NCBI GenBank assembly: GCA_001414345.1
Contig: LLCB01000203.1
Location: 44,670 to 108,669, forward strand
Length of the DNA stretch: 64,000 nucleotides
DNA from: Hymenoscyphus infarciens
Lineage: Eukaryota; Ascomycota; Leotiomycetes; Helotiales; Helotiaceae
Direction of reading: 5' to 3'
The notes beneath the pieces are model-generated. The model was not told where the DNA came from. It searched no databases and saw nothing but the letters and a program-made list of their open reading frames with translations. Shown here piece by piece: positions 48,984 to 61,254 of the stretch. The position numbers and the translations under genes are program-made. How positions within the stretch are numbered: position 1 is the stretch's first letter; the number at the start of each line of letters is the position of its first letter.

Positions 48984-51742
48984 TCTTCCCTGAGGTTGAA
49001 TTTCCAGTTAGAGATTTCGGCTTCGCGGGGGGGGATGGGGGTGACAGTATTTACCTTCGTGAAGCAGTTGAACTCGTTTTGAAATGGAGAGACGGTTGAT
49101 TTTCCCGCGACTTAGTTTTGTCTCACAGGGGCGGTAAGAAGAGTGAATTTACCAACAACCTTTCCAAGAGTAAAGCCTCAAATTGTGAAAGCAGTTGAAC
49201 TAGAGCAATCGATGTAACGCATGTGACGTGTCCATCCAGGAAATACCCCGGGCTTAATATCTGCAACTGCACGTACTAAGTCCTATCCAGCTTTGACTCC
49301 GAGGCCACAACGAATTTAATGAAGATTATTTCAGCCTATTATAACATGTGAAATGATCTTGATAGGTAATTGAAACTGAATGGGAAGTGAGGGGGTACTC
49401 TTGTACCACGTAGTATTTTCCATAGTGGTGTGCTGGTCGAGTGCGGTTGTTGTAAATCTGATTGTCAGATTCTGCTACTTCAGACTCCAGGCTCCCACGG
49501 TCGTCTTTTCTCATTGACTCTTAGTCTCACTCTTTTTCCGATTATTTTATTCATCCCTTAGACATTCAAGTTACAAGATTCGTAGCTTCCGAGAAGGATC
49601 TCTGATTGTGCCGAGAACCTTGGGTGGTACTTCTTCATCACTCCCCACCTCGGGTATCAAGGTTTAAAAAAGATCTCCGCAAAAGGTCTTGCCGACGGGT
49701 TAACCAACCCACAAATCTCTTCACCGCTATTTGGGCAAGTCAATTGATCTTCTATCAACTGATAATAACTGATGTACCAACTGGAAGCTCAGCCGACGTA
49801 CGATCCAACTCAGCTCCACGAGAAACAACCAGCCATCCAAAGGAGACATCGGTTACAACTGGTCCAGAATACGAGCATATCACTGCTGCATTATATCTGG
49901 AAGGATCCTTGTTCACGTCGACAGGGTATCCGGGACGGGAGCTCCCTTTGGCACGGCCATGTCAACCATCGATTCGACTTTCCATGGGAAGACTCGCCAT
50001 CATCGTGATAACTTCATTCAAATATACATCAATGGCCTGGGGATGTGGTTGGGCAGCAGTCTCACGGAACGGCTCATCCGGGACGGGCGCTCCCTTGTGT
50101 TTGCAGATCGGTTCGTACGCAGTACGAGGAAATCCGCGTAGAGAAGCTCTTTCTGAGAATTCGCGCAGAGACCCTCATTGCCAGCCAGTCGTGAAATCCA
50201 TGTCTCAGACTCGGGGCTTTCGCTTGTCGTTGTTTCCCGGATCCGGAAATGGGCTCGCAGAAGAACGGGAGAATTGGGGTCGTCCTGTTTTCCCGCATTA
50301 GTGAAGAAACATACTTTGAAATGAAGCATGGCAATATTTGAGCCGCTATTACACCTCAGAAAATGGTAGGCTACGTTTCTTGCCTGGGATTTTGTGCGTT
50401 GCTACCTCATAATCAGTTCAGAAGTGCGGAGTATGGGTCCATTTGAAGAGGGATGCATGATGATTCCAGCTAAGGAATTTCGATCTCTCTTCTGAGACCC
50501 GAGGGGTGGATCCTCAATCTATACCATTCCACCGGTACCGATACACGGCGAAGTCACTCGAACGAGTCGGTGAGAACTATATGAAGTGGGTTCCAAGTTC
50601 CAACATCGGGACGTGAGTAGTGAGTACTACTTAACAGGCCATATTCCCGAAGCTCTTGAAACTCCGTCCTTCGGTTTGGCGGGGAGTAACAAAGTCCTGA
50701 TACCAATGAGGTACGAGCCATTCGTCGAAGAACGTGGAGAGGCAAGGGGGGGGGGGGTATGCCAACGGGAAAACCGGTATAGTGGTATGTTTATTGGGTT
50801 TATTGGTGGGGTACTCGTGGGGCAAGCGAGATAGGTACGAGATAGGTACGAGATAGGTACGAGATAGGTACTACTGTAGGATGTTGATAATGAGATGTCG
50901 TCGTCCAACATGCACCTCACGTGCTGTGCCCCATGTATGAAGCCACCGTGCCAGAAGCCGTTGGTGCGGGTGCGGGTGCGTGATGGCCTCCATACGCACC
51001 ATACGGGGCACTGGGTCACAACAGGGATCTTGTTGTCCATATCGCCGGGATTTCAACGCCATTAGGAAAACACCAGTAGGAAAACGTTTTTGAAGAAAAC
51101 GCTAGTGATACTACTTAAACCATGCACGAATATGCGAGTTTGACTTGGGGACTTGTGCCACGTATCTCTGCATGATACATGAGGCTTCATTCGGCATACT
51201 CCGTACCTACATATTCTTCAGCGACGGATGTTACTTGGCACTTCCAAAACCCTTAATACCTTCCTAAACGAGGAAAAATATATATGCAGTGTGTAAGAGG
51301 TGGCTGCTGTGTGGGATTTATGGAATTACCAGACTCACGGATCAGCCAGTGGCGGGATCCGAAGTGACATCAATGGCAAATCCTTCAGTCGTTCCGAGCC
51401 GGGTGCATGTACAGAGCAGAGAACTTGACCGAGTACTACTTACTGTACGGCTTGATTTCAAACCGCGGGAATAATAATTACGCCCATTTGATGACTGTTA
51501 ACCGAGCTTCAGATATATGGCTCCTCCAATGGGAACCAATAGCGCGGGAAATGTCGCAGGGCAGGAAGGAAGATCCGAATATTTGGGTTTTGGTTTACAC
51601 ACACCAAATGTGCTGACCGCATACAACAATGTGAATGCGACTGTCCGGAGGAATTGAACCAGCCGAGATGATTCAATAGCAATTTTCAACCAGATATATG
51701 TTTTACTCAGGGCAATATATGGGATCCATATGATGCTTTGAT
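48984..51742. other. Intergenic with simple repeats
   Basis: Upstream of the CMD-like gene. A 231-codon plus-strand ORF at 49606-50301 lacks an ATG start and has no recognisable motif. The interval holds a G run at about 50747-50758 and the 11-bp repeat at 50828-50871. No supported gene. Confidence 0.5.
50828..50871 (+). repeat. 11-bp tandem repeat GAGATAGGTAC, four copies
   Basis: Four exact consecutive units. Confidence 0.95.
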
Positions 51743-52660
51743 TTATTGCATATGAACAGCCCTATCCATGACAGCCTTCACAATCTTCACCATAGCGTCC
51801 AATTCCACCTTTTTTCTTGGAATTTCGTGTCCTCCAGGATGTACATAACTTTCTCGTGTTGTTGAATCGCAAAATTCCTTCACAACTCTCCCACCTTCAG
51901 CTAATTCATCCGTCGCGCCCCAAATTATCGCGGCGGGGATGTTTATAGATATATCCTCTTTGATTGGATCCATGTGTTGTAATACGTCGTCGCCTCCGAC
52001 TCTGGACTCCCAACACCAGATAGGACCCGGGCAAATAAAAACTGCACACTTGAACGGCATTTCGTGATATAAGTGGTCTCTGTTTAGGAATTCATACTGT
52101 GCAATGTATGTCGCAGCAAGAGCTGCACCTTGTGAGAAGCCGATGATACCATCGAAAGGACCTTCGGTTGAGATGTATTCGGATAGATCAGACAGCGCGT
52201 CAAGTAACGAGGGGATTGTTTGGTCGAACCATGAGAATGTATTTTGGACCTTGCCATCAGAACCGGTAATTAAGCTCTCTAGACCTGCCAATGTTTAGGA
52301 CGCATGTGAAAAGGTAGGAAAAGAACTATCTACCTGGGTAAGGCTCGTGCGGTAAAAGACCGTCTGCGAAGTCATATTCATGGCTTGGGCCGAGTTGGTA
52401 ACGGAGAGCTGCTGTTTGCAGTTCAAAGATCTGAAAGTTATATGAGTTGACTTGGCCATGTCCAGTTCCGGCGAGAGCTCTTCAGGTGTATGAAAGATCG
52501 TCAACTAGACGAAGAAGGTAATGAGGAAAGCAAGGTAGAGTGGAAATGCCAAGTCAAATAAACACCAACGAAACTACCCATCACGGGAAAGGGGACCAAA
52601 GGAAAGCAAAGTAAGTACCTTGCTATTTGTACCTCTGCCATGAAGGCAGAGAAAGCGCAT
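51743..52660 (-). CDS. FSH1-family serine hydrolase, possible polyketide-release enzyme
   Basis: Exons 52660-52619, 52430-52334 and 52284-51743, introns of 188 and 49 nt, 226 residues, the usual FSH1 size. The start is MRFLCLHGRGTNSK, joined to IFELQTAALRYQLGPSHEYD and then DGLLPHEPYPGLESLITGSD, the canonical family opening. The alpha/beta-hydrolase triad is visible: nucleophile in IIGFSQGAALA, Asp in WGATDELAEGG and His in HPGGHEIP. Related hydrolases free the chain from highly reducing PKSs that lack a thioesterase (LovG type), which fits the neighbouring PKS. That pairing is inferred from position and family, not shown. Confidence 0.88.
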
Positions 52661-53514
52661 ATCGATGGAACTCCTGAAAGAGTACGGGTATCGTGTACGT
52701 GGTAAGGAAGTAAAAAGAAACAGTAGTACAGTAGATATGGATAAGCTGTATCGTGGCAAAAAAGTACGATGCTATTTTACAGCAAGGCAGTGCAAGGGAA
52801 GAATGCTAGCAAGTACGCTAGCGAGAGGTAAATGAAGCGTAGGTGAATGGAAAACTTCCAACCTATGACATATGCAATATACTCAGCAAAACAACAAAGA
52901 GAAGGGCATTGACTTGAATTAGAAGTAAATGGTTGTGGGAAGAAGCCGGGAAATTAAAAGGGTCCAGCAGGTCGATGAGGGAAGCGCCAAGCCGCTAATA
53001 TTTAGTGGGATGCCGTGTGGAAGCCGTGGTGCCGTGGTGCACCCTCTTTTCCTACCAATGGAAAGTTCAGACGACTGTTGTGCAAACCATGTTGAAGTTA
53101 GTTTAACGTTCTCGGGGGATCTGGGGATGCCCTCAAGATGCTCCCACCTCCCGTCGACAGCTGCTAGGACGTGTACACTAATCCTCTTCCACGGAGTTCG
53201 GAAAGACGGAGTCTCGTCAGTCAAAGGGGTGATGAAAACACTCCTCAGTGATAAGTTATCAGCTTGTAAACTCATTTCACGCCATTAAGCTAGGGGCTTT
53301 CAATAGCAAGATTGAGTAATGCTTGTCTTGTCTTATTCATTTCATATATAAAGTCACTAAGATCTCTTTTTCCGTTGTTTTTGTTGTTGCTTCTCATTCT
53401 CCCACTATCGAGAATTTCAAGAGGACCCCGCTTTCAGCCCGTTCGAAGCTCCATCCTCGAGCTTCATTGTTTTGTACACTGTTTTGTGAATTTAGCCTCG
53501 ATTTCATCTCATAC
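52661..53514. other. Divergent upstream region between FSH1 hydrolase and reductase pseudogene
   Basis: 854 bp. Two overlapping antisense ORFs at 52919-53288 cover the same DNA and show no motifs. Nothing else recognised. Confidence 0.45.
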
Positions 53515-54635
53515 AATGGCAATTCCGCAGAGTAATGGCAAGTCTTAATGGCTACACCGCAAGTGTCCTGGGGGAACTCCTCCTTTCAAAGGGATATTCT
53601 CTCCGCGGCACAGTACGAAGACCAGCAAGTGTTGAACCTCTCCTACAAGGTGCCTACGCACCCTACAAAGAGCGAGTTCAAATCGTCCAAGTACCTGATA
53701 TGACAATCAGCGGAGCCTTTGATGTTTCTTCTCCAAAACATATGTCTCACGTGTCAATGAATTTCACACTTAAGACGTATGATGACTTCGTCACCACCGC
53801 TGTTGCGGGAAAGGAAATTATTTTGGGCTCAGCACTCGAAAGCGGGCTCAGTTGACAGCTGTTATTGTTACATCTTCCACGATTGCTATTGTGAATCCCA
53901 AAGAAGATCCAGAATACAATTTCACGGTGAAGGATCATGGATCGTTTTCACTCGAGTAGGCTGAGAAAGATAGAGATGCTGGTCGACAATCTGCTGATGG
54001 ACGATTGTATGCTGCTAGTAAAATAGCTGCGGATTGTGTGATGTGGGAATTCTGGGAGAAGAACAAATCAAGTCTTTCCTCGAGAACACCAAGGTACTTT
54101 GCTAACAATTTCCTCTCCCATTTTTCGCCGTTTCAGCAATCAATCCCGTTGTTGTCATCGGGCCACCCGCCGTTCTTCCAGCCCATCCATCATCTTTGAA
54201 TGAAACCCTTCTCCCAGTATGGAAGGTTTTCCCCTGAGCAACAACCATTCCACCCAGCATAGGATCCGGATCTTATGTCGATGTCCGAGACGTGGCAGAG
54301 AACACGTTTGGGCCTATGAAAACCCATCTATTTCAGATGGAGAACGATATATTGCCACCGCTGGAAAGGGACCACCACAAGCTGCTTCTGATGTCTTGAG
54401 ACATGCGTATAAGGGAACAGCTATTGGCGATAAGATACCAGTTGGGAATCCTGGTGAAGGATATGTAGGATATAACAAGGAGACGGGTGTTGTAAATGGT
54501 GTGAGATATCCTTCCGGACAGGTGACTTTTGATGGAACAAAGGCTGAGAATGTCATGGGATTCAAGTATATTCCTTTCGAGCAGAGTGTTGTTGATACTG
54601 CCAAAGCTTTGGAACTTCTATTGAAATTTGTTTAG
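53515..54635 (+). pseudogene. Extended short-chain dehydrogenase/reductase pseudogene
   Basis: Pieces of one NAD(P)-dependent reductase of the dihydroflavonol-reductase/GRE2 type, in order but in different frames. MAIPQSNGK is followed directly by LNGYTASVLGELLLSKGYSL, with loss of the bases encoding the first half of the Gly-rich nucleotide motif. Then come RGTVRRPASVEPLL, QLTAVIVTSSTIAIVNPKED in another frame, an in-frame TAG after FSLE, LYAASKIAADCVMWEFWEKN (catalytic YxxxK), a frameshifted NPVVVIGPP-like segment, YVDVRDVAE, and a final long frame from about 54.29 kb with ERYIATAGKGPPQAASDVLR to ALELLLKFV. At least three frameshifts and one stop make it non-functional. Confidence 0.85.
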
Positions 54636-55080
54636 CTTTCGGATTTCAGGTTTCTGGTTTCTGGTTGCAAAAATTAGACATAGCTATCTACACTGAATTG
54701 GAAAAAAGATTATCGATCATGCTATTCTTCAAAACTGAGAAATATTTGAGAGTCTTATATTCCCAAATGCTAACCGAAATTCACCACTTACAAAGTACAC
54801 ATTCTGAAAACATGAAGAGTGAAGAATTGGACTAAATTAGACATCAGAATAAGGTTATTATTTGGCCTACATGAACCACTATCCTGGAATTCATTCAGTG
54901 ACAACACTCCACACCACCACCAACGATGCCACCAACTATCTTGCAGCCCTCACAGCGCAATTGGTCAACCTCGGTCACCGTATTCTAACATCCCTCCACC
55001 ACAACACTAAGCTCCCTCCATCACAGCCAGGTTGAAGCAAACTTCAGAAGCCTGTTCCTTCTTACCAAGAGCCTTCCAAA
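54636..55080. other. Intergenic upstream of AP-2 sigma
   Basis: 445 bp with a CACCACCAC-rich stretch near 54910-54925 and short ORFs only. Likely the 3' flank of the pseudogene plus the AP-2 sigma promoter and leader. Confidence 0.45.
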
Positions 55081-55924
55081 ATGGTCCTCTCCTTTGTGTT
55101 AATCCAAAACCGACAGTACGTATCCCTGCCCGTTTCCCTCCAAAACTCGGGGTCACCATCGAATTCCCCGCTCTTCCGGACTCGACCTCGAGCTTCCCCA
55201 AAACACAAGAGATATGGCTACGCGAGATGGCACAATGCAAGGACATAGCTAACCCATCTGCGCAGAGGTAAAACACGGCTAGCAAAATGGTACGCGCCTT
55301 ATAACGACGAAGAAAAGATCAAACTAAAGGGCGAGGTAAGCCATATACCCCCCTCCCCCCTCCCTGTATCAATTTACTAATACCCCCTTCTCACAGGTCC
55401 ACAGACTCATAGCCCCTCGCGATCAAAAGTATCAATCCAACTTCGTCGAGTTCCGGCAAAACAAGATAGTCTACCGCCGATACGCGGGCCTCTTCTTCTG
55501 CGTATGCGTTGATGCGAATGATAACGAACTAGCATACTTGGAGGCAATCCATTTCTTCGTCGAGGTGCTGGATAGCTTCTTTGGGAATGTTTGCGAACTG
55601 GATTTGGTGTTTAATTTCTACAAGGTACGTCTACGGATGGATAAAGGGGGCTAGGATAAGGCAGGAAGGGCGATAAGAGGGGGAATGTCTGCCAGCACTG
55701 TCAAAACGATGGTGTACTAGCAGAAACGCTCCAACGCCTCTCCAAAGTCTCGTTCCGAAAAGCCTTTCCCCAAACTCTACAAAGTTCCATGGGCACGGCA
55801 TAGCTAACACAAACCCCACCAGGTCTACGCAATCCTGGACGAAGTATTCCTCGCCGGAGAAATCGAAGAGACAAGCAAACAGGTCGTCCTCACCCGCCTA
55901 GAACACCTCGATAAACTCGAATGA
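55081..55924 (+). CDS. APS2: AP-2 clathrin adaptor complex subunit sigma
   Basis: Small chain of the AP-2 adaptor, which links cargo and clathrin at the plasma membrane in endocytosis. Exons 55081-55115, 55266-55335, 55397-55624 and 55823-55924, introns of 150, 61 and 198 nt, 144 residues (family about 142). The first exon encodes [11 protein letters not shown] and the join gives [14 protein letters not shown]. Longin-fold hallmarks follow: [52 protein letters not shown] and [20 protein letters not shown]. Highly conserved, so confidence is high. Confidence 0.95.
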
Positions 55925-57030
55925 AGATCGCCCTCAAACCCACATATTCATGACCTCCAACTGCCTGCGCCCCAACCGGTAAATACGCACAGTACGATTT
56001 TCGTGGGGGAACCGGCATAAGAATCGGAATGCCCAGGCATTAGGAGTGGGGAAACGATAATCATCATCGGGACCTCGATTACGGAAACAGGAGCGCTGGG
56101 ATGGATATTCTCAGGAACGTGGAATTGCGGGAGGGGGCTGGCGTTCTTCGGGGTCGAAATAAGACGCATATCCAGCGGCCAGACAGCGGGCGTACATATG
56201 CTACCAGAGACCATCAGATATATACTCGGAGGATCCAGTGATAGGTAGTGGAGACTGGAAAATGGGAAACAGGCCCTTCAAAAGAGATATCCTTTTGTAC
56301 GTAATTCTGCAAGGCGTACAGGGAGGTCCAATGCCATCTTGAAGTTCAATTCTACACCTCACTGGACAGCATCGGAAAGTTGGGGGCACATTGAATACTG
56401 ACTTGGCAGATTAATATTTCATCAACTCCACTCGTTCATCAATCCCCAACAATCGTGGAATAAAACCACAAGCACAAGCACAAATTTACCACGCACTATG
56501 TATGCAATCTCACACCCATCAATCCCCCACTCATACTAATCACACATATTATATAAAAACTCTCTATTCTCTACCCGATAGCTATCTACCAAGCCATCTA
56601 GCTCTGCTCCATGGCAGTTTCGCAACGCGCACGAATCCATATCAGATCCATCAAAGTACCATCTGAAAATATTGTTCCTTTCTTATCGCGCCAGTACAAA
56701 CGGAACCCTTGCAAAATTCGAGAATAGAGAGAAGAGAAAACAAGGGAAGAACATCGAGCAAAGAGCACTACATGAACACCAAAAAAGGCCACTGACATTC
56801 ACAGACAATAGACCTCCCATCCCACCACATATTTAATCTGTCTTGTGTATCATAAGTATGCGCGAACGAAGCAATCCATAGCAATATACCCCTCCCTCTC
56901 AGAAAACGAAAATCATGTCTCGCAGCAAGAGTAAAATCAATGCCAATTCGATATCAAGTTCTTGTGCCAATCCTAACTCATCGCATCAAATCGAGTCGAT
57001 CGACTTTCGTGTACATTCCGGCAAAGTCGT
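55925..57030. other. Intergenic between converging genes
   Basis: 3' flanks of AP-2 sigma and the zinc-knuckle gene. Short ORFs only; nothing recognised. Confidence 0.5.
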
Positions 57031-60000
57031 TCAGAGTTGTTGCTCAACACCCTTCTCGTCGGTTTCCACGCCACTCTCCTTCTTGACCGCGTAATTGACT
57101 CCGCTCTGCTTATTGCCATCATCCAACTTCAATATCTTAGCGATATCCTTGGGAATCGGAGTGACCAACTTGAAGCCGCCAGCGAAGGACTTCAAATCAT
57201 TGATAGTCTTCTCGCGACGCTTCGCATTCTTAGCAGCAGCCATATTGTCGAGGTCTTCGCGGTTGTAACGACAGCTTGCTTTCTTGATTTGGACCTCCTT
57301 TCGTACTTCCTTCTGTATTGAACATCACAGGTTAGCACAACGGTCATTGAATATGAGAGTCATAGAGATACATACCTCGGCTGCTCCGTTCATGGTCTCG
57401 GTGAGGAGGTCCTTGGTTTCTGGACTGGCAGACATGGTGCGAAGAATCTTTGCTCGTGGGGTGACGGAGAGATTGAGCTTCTCTTGACTATGAGTGCGAA
57501 TTGGATTTTCGACTTTGCTTTCTTCGATAATCTTTCGGACGGTCGATCGAAACTCGTTCGTGGATCTGGATTCAGAAAGTGCGCCTTCTCGAGAACTGCT
57601 TCTTCTGCTGAAAACAGAAGAGTTGTGAATGGATCGTCGACTGTCCCAGCGAGTTGAAAAATCAGGTTGGCTACGAGATTTTGAATTATCGTTGAGTAGC
57701 TTCGACTCATCTAGGCCAGTTGGGGAGTTTGTGTTAGTCCATGAGCTTCCGGCTTGCATGCTAAGCTTTTTGGTATCTGGCAGTTTTGGTAGTTCCTTTT
57801 CGCGGAAATTAGATGGCAGACTAGTGACCATGACGCGCGGGATATTAGGTGGTCTCTGGGGAAATGACTTTTCATCAACCTTTGGACATGGTGAAGGTGG
57901 TGTTGGAGATCTTGAAATTAGAGGCTCAGTTTGATTGGTTAATGGACGAGCTTTGGAACGACTTCTGAGCTTCGGAAACTCCTTTGCAACACCTTTGACT
58001 CTACCAATAGTATCCTTTCCAAGACCAGCGAGCTTGTATTTGCGCCGGCGATTGCTCACTTCAACAGGAACCTCATCGCAAGGTCCATCAAACTGCGGGA
58101 TCATGCGATTCTTCTCCCGGTGTGATGATTCTCTGGTTGATTTTTGGCGTCGGCTGTCCTGCTCCCACATATCGCACGCATTTGGTCGTTTCTTGATCGG
58201 ATTTCTAATCGTCTTCATTTCAGGGTTTTTCAAAATCAGGTTGTTGACAAAATCCGAGTATATCTTTGGTGGTACCATTGGTTCAACCTGGCGGTCGACA
58301 TCCATATCGTCCGAAGATGATACTTGACCTTCTTCGCTGGACCCATCGCGTGGTGGGCTTTTGACACTCTCAAGAACGGCTGCCGCTGTCGAGTGTTCGC
58401 GCGATGTCTTTGCGGAGTAGTAAAGTGACAAATCTGTGGAGTCTTGACTGTCGTTGTCGAGTACCATTTCATCGAGGTTGGATTGATATGCAGGCGGGGG
58501 GGATCCAGAGCTACCACGAGACAATCTCCGCTCGGCTAGCAACACTTTATCATCCTCTTTGGACGTGTGGGCATCAACCATCTTATAATCTTCGGCCTCC
58601 TTCTTCCCAGGTGGAAACTTGACCACGATATTTCGGGTCGTCTTGTGACCAGGTATTGGACTGGAAGAATGCTGACTATCGTCGTCGAGTTGCATTTCGC
58701 CTGGATTGATTTGATATACGCGAGAAGCCCCACGAGGGGGGCCACGTTCAGCTAGTAACAATTCCTCCACCTCGTCTAAAGTGTTGCTGCGGACCATCCC
58801 AGGTGGTAACTTAGCGACAATGTTGCGATTCTTCTTCCGAGTGGGTGTTGCTGGCCTCTGAGAATATCGACTCTTATCACTCGTGTCTGACAAGGCCCTC
58901 TTTCTGCGGCTGTTAAGTGCCAATTTTCCAATACCAGCGTATCCAGAATCGGTCACCTCTGCTATTTCCTCTCTGGTAAGTGTCTCTCTCTTCTCATCGA
59001 GCTTCTTCAATATATCCTTCTGTTCTCGCTTTCTGCTCGAAGGTGGAGTAGAACCATACATGCTGCCGTCTCTTGATTCGCAATCTCTCGTGGATGATCG
59101 GCATGCTCTGTCGTAGTCTCTGACTTTATCAAGTTCCTCTCTTTTCCGGGGGTCTGCATAGGCAGCCCATGATTTCTCAACTTTCAATCCTGTTTCATAT
59201 CCGGCGTCGTTTCGTCTTTGAATAATCGAGAATGGATCTGTATTTAGTGGACAGAGTGACTTGTAGTGGGTGCCCGTTTCCTGGCAGATGGAGCAGACAT
59301 ATGTCCTATCCGGTGGCAGATCGAAATCCGGGTTCATATTGGTTGGACAGGCTTGAAGATGATGTCCTAAGAATTCAAGTCAGTACAGCACAGGAAATAC
59401 CATCGGGCACCTCTCTTGGTTTGGCCGAATTGGGGCTGTGCATATTAAACTATGCGTCAAGCCGAGAAAGGTCACATTGAAACAGTAAGGATAAGAAAGA
59501 AAATACGTACCAGGCTTGCCGCAACGGTTGCAGATATAATTCGATGGCGGTCGCTGCATATAATTCTCCAATGAGGGTCTGTGCTTCGAAGGATAGTGAT
59601 GGGACTTGGTCTTTTCAGAAGAACTTCCACGATCGCGGCGGTCGTGTCTCTCATCGCATTCCCGTTCGCGCTCGACTCTAGCGAGACGATCAGGATGCAA
59701 TGAAGAACGACTATCCTCACGGTCTTGTTCGCGCTCCCGCTCAACTCTAGCTAGACGATCAGGATGCACCGAGTAATTCTCTTGACGTCTAGCAGCAGGT
59801 TCATGCGTCGCTGGATCAGCACGCTGCCAAACCAAGTCATCGGCTTTATTTCTGGACGGGAGCGCAGGATCATCAAAGGCCTTTTGGATATCCTTGGTGC
59901 GAGGAGGCTCGCGCTCGCTTTTGGGGAATGGACCACGCTCATCTTTCCAGGCTCGAACGGCCTTGATGAGTGCGCTCTCGCGAACTCCGCGCTGGCGGAG

Positions 60001-60228
60001 TGATTGTGCCCATTGCCAGATCAGGTTGTCCCAGGATTTGGACTTATTGGATGGTCGGGTCCGATGAACCTCAAGCCAGCGGAGGTAGACTTCCAGGGTG
60101 GTTCGGACGGAAGTGGTAAGGCTCAGCTTCCTCGATATGTCTCTCAAGGCCATATCGTAAAGATCTCGGTCGGTCAAGCTATGAGGGTGACGGATTGTCT
60201 CCTCTTGATGATGCTTTGATGAAGACAT
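57031..60228 (-). CDS. Zinc-knuckle (CCHC) protein, large basic/disordered
   Basis: Exons 60228-59511, 59366-57376 and 57312-57031, introns of 144 and 63 nt, 996 residues. The first ~90 residues form a helical region (LTDRDLYDMALRDISRKLSL ... WDNLIWQWAQSLRQRGVRES). A charged RE/RD-rich segment follows, with a duplicated HPDRLARVERERE. Two knuckles come next. Cys233, Cys236, His241 and Cys246 are split by intron 1 (CNRCGKPG / HHLQAC). The second, CSICQETGTHYKSLC, has spacing CX2CX5HX4C (264-278). About 600 Ser/Arg/Lys/Pro-rich residues with repeated NIVxKxPPG motifs follow. The C-terminal helix region includes KKASCRYNREDLDNMAAAKN. Nucleic-acid binding or RNA processing is plausible from the knuckles; the exact role is unknown. 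Confidence 0.85.
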
Positions 60229-61254
60229 TGCGATTGACGAGGTTGCGAGTCAATCGTCGAGAGTCTTGAAGTTGCGGAGGTTGTGTTTTGGTTGTGGAAG
60301 GCCGTGGTGTGGTGTGGTGGTTGAGTAGGTTTGAAGACTTGAAGTTCCGTTTGCTCAAGCAGGAACAGCCTCTCTGGTATAGACAAGTATGTCAGTGTCA
60401 GGTACCAGAGTTTGTTGGTCTTTGCGAAAGATTAACCAGATGAGCAGCTAGTCAGAAACTGAATTGACCCAATTGATGCCACCTGAGTTGAATAGTTCCA
60501 CTCTTTGGTTGTCGTGATGAGGTTGTTGAAGAAATACCTTAGGAAGGAACAAAATATCTGGTTGCGCCCTCAGATTAGGCGAATGAAGGTCGTGCCTACC
60601 TTTTTCCAAATCATTCACTTTTCCCTCCTCACGATCCCCACAAGGGCAAACTTCCAAGTTACTCAATCAAACCAAGCACCTTGTGGTGAATTTGGACACC
60701 AGAAGAAATGAACATCTGGCATGAAATTAGCCACTGCGAAAGCCTATCGCAATCTTCCCAATACTCTTCTCTTTATGAATCAACACCCAACATCTTTCTT
60801 TTACGCGGCCTTAACCTTGGTAATGGGTCTGTATACAATTTGAGTTGGCATACATCTGAGGTGTTTGTGTGGTGATGTTGGACATGTTCCTGCATCTACC
60901 CGTGGTTGGGTTTTCCTCCCTTGCTAGCAACAACATTGCTTTTTTCCCCATCATTTTCTCCGCCTCCCATCTTCAACAGCGAATCTGATAGAATTTTGGA
61001 GTATTTATTTCATTATCATAATGAAGAGTAGTGGCAAGGTGTTACTTCCTCGTATCCGTCTTCCAAACTCTGCTCTATTGAAGTTACTTGGGGAGCATCC
61101 CATGGGAGTATTTTAGTAAGTTACGAATACTCTTGACGAATTATCATTTCCACAAGTTACAGATCAAGCATCTTGCCCCGGGTCCCCCATTCAGGAACAG
61201 GGTTCACAGAGTGATCATCAGATATATCAACAGACTATCATGCAAAAGTCAACC
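60229..61254. other. Intergenic between zinc-knuckle gene and DPH5
   Basis: Upstream of the zinc-knuckle gene and downstream of DPH5. Short ORFs only; nothing recognised. Confidence 0.5.

Noticed and set aside
49606..50301. 231-codon plus-strand ORF
   Set aside because: No ATG start in frame at the ORF beginning, no family motif, composition not coding-like. Other frames over the same DNA look no worse.
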